From positions 952,501 through 977,500 of the forward strand of contig NC_006687.1 of NCBI RefSeq assembly GCF_000091045.1: a stretch of DNA of 25,000 bases. Direction: 5' to 3'. This stretch comes from Cryptococcus deneoformans JEC21. Its lineage: Eukaryota; Basidiomycota; Tremellomycetes; Tremellales; Cryptococcaceae. The notes under the pieces are model-generated. The model worked only from the letters and a program-made list of their open reading frames with translations. It was not told where the DNA came from and did not search any database. A program made the translations under genes and the position numbers. Below are positions 18,345 through 25,000 of the stretch, piece after piece (the stretch's first letter is position 1; every line of letters starts with the position of its first letter).

Positions 18345-19863
18345 ATGGCTTCAAGACCCACAAGAGCGAGAAAGCAGGCGAAGAAGGGCGTACAGCTCAC
18401 TCTCATGGTAGTCGGTCAGTCACCGCCTCCCCTTCCCACACCGAACAACCCTCTGACACCACACAGGCGCATCCGGCACAGGTCGCACCACCTTTGTGAA
18501 CACCCTCGTAGAGTCCGTCCTCCTCGAACACAGCACAGCCACCCTTCTCTCCAATCCCGAGGACCCCCATTCCGCCCTCGACATCTCCCTCGTAAAGCAG
18601 GCAGCTGCCCAGGCCAACGTAGAGCAACCTATACGCATCAAGCCTACAAATATCGAGCTCGAAGAAGAGGGTGTCAGGATTTCACTGACAGTGGTGGACA
18701 CCCCTGGCTTTGGAGATGGTATCGACAATGAGTACTGGTGGGTCGTTTATTTCACGGCAAAAAAATGGCTGGGGCTGATGGAAGGGCAGTTTCCAAGAGA
18801 TTTCAAGCTATCTTGAACGTCAATATGACGATATCCTGGCGGAGGAATCAAGGATCAAGCGTAACCCTCGTTTCAAGGACAACCGAGTTCACGCTTTACT
18901 CTATTTTATCCCTCCTACGGGCCATGCGTGAGTAACGATATCTATTTGGTGTTCCAAAAGCTGATATTCAACAGTCTCCGAGAATTGGATATTGAATTGA
19001 TGCGCCGACTGTCTCCTAGAGTTAATGTCATTCCTGTTATTGGCAAGGCCGATTCTCTTACTCCGTCAGAGCTTAGGGATTTCAAGAAGCGTGTAGGCGT
19101 CTTGTTTTATCTCCGCAATAAACAAAGCTGATGGCTCTGCAGATAATGGAAGATATCGAGTACTATGGTATTCCCGTCTACAACTTTCCCTACGACGCCG
19201 AAGAAGATGACGAGGAGACTATTGCTGACAATTCTGCCCTCCGTGCCCTTCTTCCATTTGCGATTGTCGGTTCCGAGGAGGAGATTTTGATTGACGGCGA
19301 GCCTGTGCGAGGAAGGAGATACCCTTGGGGTATCGTCGAAGTGGACAACCCTGACCACTCTGACTTTACCCGCCTGAGAAGTGCTCTCCTTGCGTGAGAC
19401 TTTTCGTTGCAGATTCAAAAAAAATCAAAAGCTGACATGATCGTAGCTCCCACTTGACGGATCTCAAAGAGATTACCCACGACTTCCTTTACGAAAACTA
19501 CCGAACAGAAAAGCTTTCACGATCTGTTGGCGGAAACGACCCGTAAGTTTAAATGTATGATCCATGATTCCCGCTTATGTTCTGTAGCGACTCTTCCATC
19601 CACCCCGAGGATATGGCCAACCAATCTGTCCGACTCAAGGAAGAACAGCTCCGTCGAGAAGAAGAAAAGCTTCGTGAGATTGAGCTCAAGGTGCAGAGGG
19701 AGATTCAGATGAAGAGGCAAGAATTGTTGGCCAAGGAAGACAGTTTGAAAGTGCTTGAAGCCAGGCTGGGTACGTCTTCATCTTACATATCTCAACGGAA
19801 ATGCTAATGGGAGTAGCGGCACAAAATGCGGCCCATTCTCGCGAGAGTACCCCCAACTACTAG
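18345..19863 (+). CDS. CDC11: Septin, Cdc11/AspA group
   Basis: Exons: 18345-18414, 18467-18737, 18790-18927, 18975-19092, 19143-19393, 19447-19542, 19588-19769, 19817-19863; 390 residues. A short basic N-terminus is followed by the GTPase domain: P-loop GASGTGRTT (about 24-32), switch II DTPGFGD, GKADSL (G4) and the septin unique element around RGRRYPWGIVEVDN. A C-terminal coiled coil runs over about 325-375. Sequences such as RNPRFKDNRVHALLYF and ITHDFLYENYRTEKLS place it in the Cdc11/AspA group. Septins form hetero-oligomeric filaments at the bud neck for cytokinesis and morphogenesis; Cdc11-type subunits sit at rod ends in yeast. The usual P-loop Lys is Arg here. All introns are GT-AG. 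Confidence 0.94.
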
Positions 19864-21249
19864 ATCTCATCCGCCCAAACCTTGCTCGAATCTTCTTAAA
19901 CCCTTGCAATGTCCATACTGATGTCTATCACGTTAAAAAAATCAAATATCGCCTACGAACCGCCCCCCATCTCATCCATCTCATCCTTGTTCTTCTCCTT
20001 ATTTTACGAACTCTTGAAGAGATTTGATTAACATGGAGAAGGTATTACCCATGCGCCAAGCTTATTTCCATTTTTGATGTCAATACCCGGGATGAAACTG
20101 TTTACAGTATCACATGGAACCTCAGAGAAAATACTGACCGGTGTCCAATCGGCTTGATGCATTAAACATCACCACATCTTTCTCTTTAGACTTGTCTCTA
20201 CGACAACCTTTCATACATTTATATTCTGTATCCGATACTCGCTTCGCTTTATCACCATCAAAACACATCCATCCTGTGTTGGTTTCATCGTGTTTTCCCT
20301 ACTGACATCGAGGTATTTTGCCAGCCAGTTCAGGTCAATGTGAGTAGCGAACATCACGGAAAAGGAGCCGCAAGGAGTGGTGAACCTCAAGTTGCTCTTC
20401 TTGAAGCACAGGCTACTGACGAAACGACAAGCTAACTGCATGGTATCCTCCAACGCCACCCCATTCAAAATTATCATTTCCCGGGAGAGGCTTTTCCACG
20501 TACTCGCCCTTCGAAAGGACCGCCGTACATGGTAGTTTTGAAGGAGAAGTAAGAGAGTGGTAATAGGAGGCAATGAAGTAGGATGCACTGGTCACTAGAA
20601 CTCTGTCGGGAGGTGTTGTGGTTTGTCGTCGTCATGGTCGTTGCTGTTGGGGGGGACGTAAGGACGAGCGTCACTATTTTCTGAATCCTGATAACGAGCA
20701 TTGTGATAGTTATCGGATGGGATTTTTAAAATGCACAAACGTATGATTGACTATATGCAGTTATAGATAGTTTTTTGATGAGAATGGATGTCGGTACCTC
20801 TTGGATGGCGATGATGAAAGACGAGGGGGGGGAGTAGTCTAATCACTTCAACTACTACCCTTCGTACTTGGCTGGGAGAAGAATCATCACCTCAGAACCA
20901 CTTCCTGCTTTCCCCATTGGCATGTTAAATATTGAAAAGAGTTCTTATGAAGAACAGATCTGGTCTCATTTCTTCTCTTCTGATGAACATCCATTTCAGC
21001 AGAAAGAGGAAAAGTATCGGTTATTTGTGTCGCGGAAAGGTGGGCGGAAATATGCGAGTTCGTTTAAAAGGCCCAAACGTAGACTGGGATGTTCAATTGC
21101 TGCTCAAAACATTATGAGACAACAATGCGCGTTTTTGGGACGCGACTTGTCATGTTTGTTGTGCTTCGTTCGCTGTTGCTCAATGTTTATTTTATACAAA
21201 CGCAAACAACCACTTCTCATCTCTTTTTTTCGACATCACTTCTCGGTCC
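19864..21249. other. Long intergenic region upstream of ORC1
   Basis: About 1.4 kb holds no gene I can support. On the minus strand a 125-codon open frame (20588-20211) starts at GTG and matches no family I know. On the plus strand an ATG-initiated 181-codon frame (20922-21467) runs into ORC1 exon 1 in another frame. Stop-rich AT-rich stretches lie around 20030-20210 and 20700-20800. A short noncoding RNA or small spliced gene cannot be excluded. Confidence 0.6.
21140..21145 (+). promoter_or_regulatory. MCB-like element upstream of ORC1
   Basis: ACGCGA lies about 105 bases upstream of the ORC1 start, with a GCGCG word 15 bases before it. ACGCG is the core of the Mlu cell-cycle box bound by MBF-type factors that drive G1/S genes in fungi. 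The fit to a replication gene is suggestive, but a 6-base motif can occur by chance. Confidence 0.35.
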
Positions 21250-23764
21250 ATGACTATCCCATTTACTCCTCGAAGGTCCACCCGAGGCCAAGTCTTCACC
21301 CCTTCACCGTTTCCAACACCCCGCATATCACATCCAGACACAAAATATACTTGGTTGTCCGCTGCATCAACACCAAGGCTATCTCCTGGTGGATCAAAAA
21401 CCCGCACGCACTATACAGCATTCTCAAAGGTCTTCGCCAAAGGTGGAAAGAAGAATGCTGCGCCTAAAATGACAAAATTCGCCATAGGAGATGGAGTGTT
21501 GGTCAGCGTTGAGGGTGGCAACGATGGTGTGGCAGTCTTGATCGATTTATGGGAAGAAGAACGATCTGAAGATGACGAGGAGGAGGATGAAGAAGACGAA
21601 GACGGAGAAGAAGAAAAAAGCCCTTTAATGATGGCAGAAGTACACTGGCTTCTGAGACGGCAGGACTTACCCGATGTCAGAAGGAATTTCAAAGTTGATG
21701 ATGTATGTCGATTTCATCAAAACTCATGGTAGCAAACTCTGACTGACCATGGCATCAGAATGAAGTCTTACTTACTGCGTCATCCACTCGTCGGGTAACA
21801 GCTACTATACCAATTAGCCTACTCGACGATACAGTCCCTGTATTATCTCGAACCGAATTCCGCGAGAAATACCCAGAAGAAAAGTCGCATTACCGAGGCT
21901 GGGCATACGTCAAAGAAGGTATCTATTGGTGCCAACGAGCTTTCGATAGATTCGCCAAAGGTCAAAACTGTTGGAAGATCGACATTGAAGAATGGAAAGA
22001 GGTCGGGAAAAGGGGAGAAGGATGGACCGTCCCCATTTCCAAAGAAGAGGAAGAGCATCCACAAGAACCCGGCCTCGAAAGTTCGGATGAGAGCGACGAT
22101 GGGAGCGAAGCCCGAGTAGAGGAGGAAAGTGATGGTGATGAAGAGAGTGAAGAGGAGTCTGACGATCCCGCCGAGTCCATCTCGAAGAAAAGAAAACGAC
22201 CGACGAAGACAGCTAAAACCTACGCCAAAAGAGGCAGAAAAGTAGTCACAGCGTCAAGATCTAAACTCCCTCCCAGATCAAAAGCCACTCCTAAATCTCG
22301 CAAAGCGACGAAGAAACCCCACCCCGCCACATCGACTTCTTTTTTACCCACCGATTTTATTGCCCCCGAATTACTGCCCACGGATCCTTTCGAGAGAGCT
22401 TTACGGATGCTTCACGTTGGTGCAACACCCGAAAGCCTACCCTGTCGCGAAGAAGAATTCGTTGACGTTCTCAGTAAAGTTGAAGAAGGTGTAGAAAGTG
22501 GTGGTGGAGGTTGTCTTTGTAAGTCTCAACGCTGCGCAACGGTTGTCAAGCGGCTCACTCTTCTTTACAGATATCGCAGGTGTCCCCGGAACGGGCAAAA
22601 CTGCCACGGTCCACGCCGTGGTTAAAGAACTGAAACGTAAAGCTGAAGATGGCGAAATTCCACCCTTTTCATATGTAGAAATTAATGGCCTTAAAATCCC
22701 CGCTCCTCAACATGCTTACACTGTTCTGTGGGAGGCTATCAGTAGTTCAAAAGGTGTCGGCGCGAAGACGGCTTTGAAGGGATTAGAGAGACATTTCGGC
22801 AAAAAAGGTGGTGGAGCGAGAGGTCCTAGAGGTCATACTTTGTAAGCTCCCACCCAGTCTCGCAACTGCGAAAGCGCAATTGATTATCCACAGTGTTGTC
22901 CTCATGGATGAGCTCGATCAGCTGCTCACGTCCAAGCAAGACGTGGTCTACAACTTTTTCAACTGGCCAACTATGCGAGACTCTCAACTCTTCGTCATTG
23001 CTGTTGCCAATCGTATGGACTTGCCTCAACAACTCGCGGCCAAGATCAAATCTCGTCTTGGCCTTCAGACCATCCTTTTCGAGCCATACGATCGTGCGGC
23101 TCTTGTATCTATCGTCCAATCACGACTCATCCCTCATCCCTTGATGCCCAGTCAAGATCCTAAAGTGTTGCTGCCTGATGCCATATCGCTGGCAGCTATG
23201 AAGATGGCGGGGACGAATGGTGACGCTCGACGTGTCCTGGACGCTTGCCGACGTGCAGTCGAAGTCGCTCTCGAAAACAAGTCTAAGCCCCCTTCCGCTA
23301 CGCCTACGGCCCCGCCACCACAACCTGGCCCTCAACCGGTCAGTGCCAAAGCAATGGCCGCCGTCCTTCAAGCTATGTCTTCCTCCCCAACAACCAAATT
23401 CATCCAAGCCTGTTCACTGCAGCAAAAGCTGATGTTGGCTGCACTCGTCAGGTGTGTAAGAAGAGAAGGGGTGGCTGAGATTGTTTGGAAGAATATCAGG
23501 AATGACCATGATGCTTTGATGAGGAGTTTGGCGTTCGATACTTCCGAGCAAGGCGGTAGAGAGGTGGCCCCCAACTTATTGTCAAATTCAGAGCTGGCCC
23601 TTGTCTTGACCAGTCTAACTAGCTCGCACGCTCTGGTTTGTTCGGCAGATATCAGCAAGGGAATTGATGAGAGGAAGATTGCTTTAGGAATGGAGATTGG
23701 TGAAGTGGGAAGGGTCTTGATGAATGAGGGTGACAGCTGGAGGAAAGCGCTGGCTGGTGTATAA
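21250..23764 (+). CDS. ORC1: Origin recognition complex subunit 1
   Basis: Exons: 21250-21702, 21759-22518, 22571-22841, 22894-23764; 784 residues. An N-terminal BAH domain spans roughly 75-225 (KFAIGDGVLVSVEGG, HWLLRRQDLP, NEVLLTAS, WAYVKEGIYWCQRAF) with an acidic insert (about 100-120). A disordered acidic then basic linker with KKRKRP and KRGRK nuclear-localisation-like clusters follows. The AAA+ domain has Walker A GVPGTGKT (about 408-415), Walker B VVLMDELD (about 496-503), sensor-like FVIAVANRMDLP and GDARRVLDACRRA, and then a winged-helix region. ORC1 is the ATP-binding subunit that marks replication origins and loads MCM with Cdc6. Length is a little below yeast and human ORC1 because the linker is short. 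All introns are GT-AG. Confidence 0.96.
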
Positions 23765-23958
23765 TTAGTATCGTGTCCTTCATGTTGTAGAGAGCTTTTT
23801 AGATAGCATTGATGCCATTTTTTATAACATAGAAACCACCAGGTGGCTGAATTTTTAGAATCTAAATACATCTGCAACTTGGCTGGGTATACGGGTAATT
23901 CACACACAGAAAATATATACAAGGTACAGAAATAGCGAAGCAAGAAACGGAAAAACGT

Positions 23959-25000
23959 CTAGAAGATAGTTTGGAGAGCTTCACCTTCGGGTTTGATGCC
24001 TCGGTACGGTACAGTAACCTGTCAATTACATCAGCAATGGACAGAACATTAGCGCGACAGACTTACGTTTGCGTTCTTGCCAAACGTGAAGCCAACCCAG
24101 TTGTTCCTCTTTCCGATACCCCTTTCTTCTACTGCCTCAACATCTCTCTGTTTCTTGAACACCTCGGCGTACTTCGCCATGTCTTCGGGACTGGAAAAGC
24201 TGTCGAAATAACCAACATCGGTCTCGCCATCAAGTACGGGGACGAATGGAGCTTCAAGTTGTCGAAGGCTGGCAAATGGCAAGGAAGAAAAGAAGGGCAA
24301 GGATTGAACCTCTTGGAGAGAAGCAACACGGTCCTTGGGATGAGAGATAAGGGCAGTAACAGCATCCCAGGCAACGTCAGAGAGATTGAAAATGAGGTCT
24401 TCGGGCCGGTCATAGACAGGTCGGCGAAGGACTCGAGTCCAGTTCTTCAAGTTTGCCCACGTTTCCTCAGGGGTTGATCCCGAGAAGGGGGGGAAACCCT
24501 AAGAATGGAATGAGCATATGTGTGTTGATAGGATAAAGAGCTTACGCAGAGGAACTCAAAAAGAATACACCCAAGGGACCAGTAGTCAGCTGAATAGGTG
24601 TAAGTCTTACCTCGAAGGACTTCGGGAGGCATGCTATAGGACGTCAGTCACGCTATCCCTGCTGGCTATTATATCGTCTTACTAGTCGGGAGAGCCGACG
24701 ACAGAATCAGCCTAGATAAAAGCGTCAGTCTCAAACATATGGTAGGATTTTAGTAGGCTTGGACAACTCACATATCGTGGCTCGGTCGCTCTGATACTCC
24801 TGTAAATAGTCCTTCGTTCGAGAGTACTCCTGAATACAAGGTTCTCATCCTTGACTTGATCGAGCTGTAAGACTATTAGATATAGCGCCGACAACATCAA
24901 GAGACCCTCACTTTGCTCTTCATTTCCTCGATCTTCTGGGGATTCAAAGAACCGGTGGCCAGACCAAAGTCCGTAAGCTTGACATGACCAGTACCATCGA
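23959..25000 (-). CDS. DBF2: Dbf2/Sid2-type NDR kinase, 5' partial
   Basis: Exons in the window (minus strand): 25000-24912, 24864-24772, 24711-24683, 24633-24546, 24498-24067, 24018-23959. The N-terminus and kinase N-lobe lie beyond 25000. Visible parts are the DFG region (KLTDFGLATGSL), the long insert before the activation-segment end (QVKDENLVFRSTLERRT) typical of NDR/LATS kinases, GSPDYMPPEVL, DYWSLGCILFEFLCG, then the AGC C-tail with PPFVPVLD, TDVGYFDSF, EEDMAKYAEVF-like residues (here SPEDMAKYAEVF) and a hydrophobic-motif-like WVGFTFGK. In yeasts Dbf2/Sid2, with Mob1, runs the mitotic exit or septation network and acts on septin and actin rings. A 29-base exon encodes ADSVVGSPD. It converges on ORC1 with 194 bases between stop codons. 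Confidence 0.9.

Noticed and set aside
20211..20701. Possible spliced minus-strand gene upstream of ORC1
   Set aside because: The open frames lack ATG starts or end quickly, and no splice combination I tried gave a convincing protein.
1..25000. Transposon or integrated virus remnants
   Set aside because: No transposase, integrase, reverse-transcriptase or terminal-repeat signature was seen in any frame.

Overview
This window is nuclear DNA of a fungus, most likely a basidiomycete yeast of the Tremellomycetes (Cryptococcus/Kwoniella type). The reasons are 14 closely packed protein genes on both strands, very many short introns (about 45-80 bases, 72 placed here, many with CTRAC-like branch sites), intergenic gaps as small as 40 bases, and fungal families such as PalC, Vrp1, an AspA/Cdc11 septin and Dbf2/Sid2. 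Species is not fixed by the sequence. All gene models were spliced by hand from splice sites, reading frame and family motifs. Every listed exon set keeps the frame.

Layout. 1-1256 (-): secreted GH128 beta-glucanase-like protein, 3' end outside the window. 2273-2623 (+): small unknown protein. 2663-4339 (-): PalC/Rim23 pH-signalling protein. 4590-6003 (-): NUC1 mitochondrial nuclease. 6269-9923 (+): importin-5/Kap121-like karyopherin with 17 exons and no C-terminal third. 10066-10863 (-): MET14 APS kinase. 11099-13109 (-): verprolin/WIP. 13197-13935 (+): small UPF0132/DUF4870-like membrane protein. 14253-15732 (+): GT32-like type II membrane glycosyltransferase. 15883-16728 (+): ATP23 metalloprotease. 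16833-18110 (-): pinin-like splicing factor. 18345-19863 (+): septin CDC11. 21250-23764 (+): ORC1. 23959-25000 (-): C-terminal half of a Dbf2/Sid2 kinase, 5' end outside the window.

The genes do not form one pathway, as is usual in a fungal chromosome. Themes recur: cell surface and secretion (GH128, GT32), mitochondria (NUC1, ATP23), and actin, septins and cell cycle (verprolin, CDC11, ORC1, DBF2). I found no RNA gene, transposon, CRISPR array or novel defence-like system.

The most unusual signal is in splicing. Five introns in four adjacent genes (10.6-15.5 kb) need a GC-AG donor, always GCAAGT, while the other 67 introns use GT. This block overlaps a GC-rich stretch. One of the five lies exactly inside the ATP-binding P-loop of MET14, is 54 bases long and has no in-frame stop, so its retention would insert 18 residues between the P-loop Lys and Ser.
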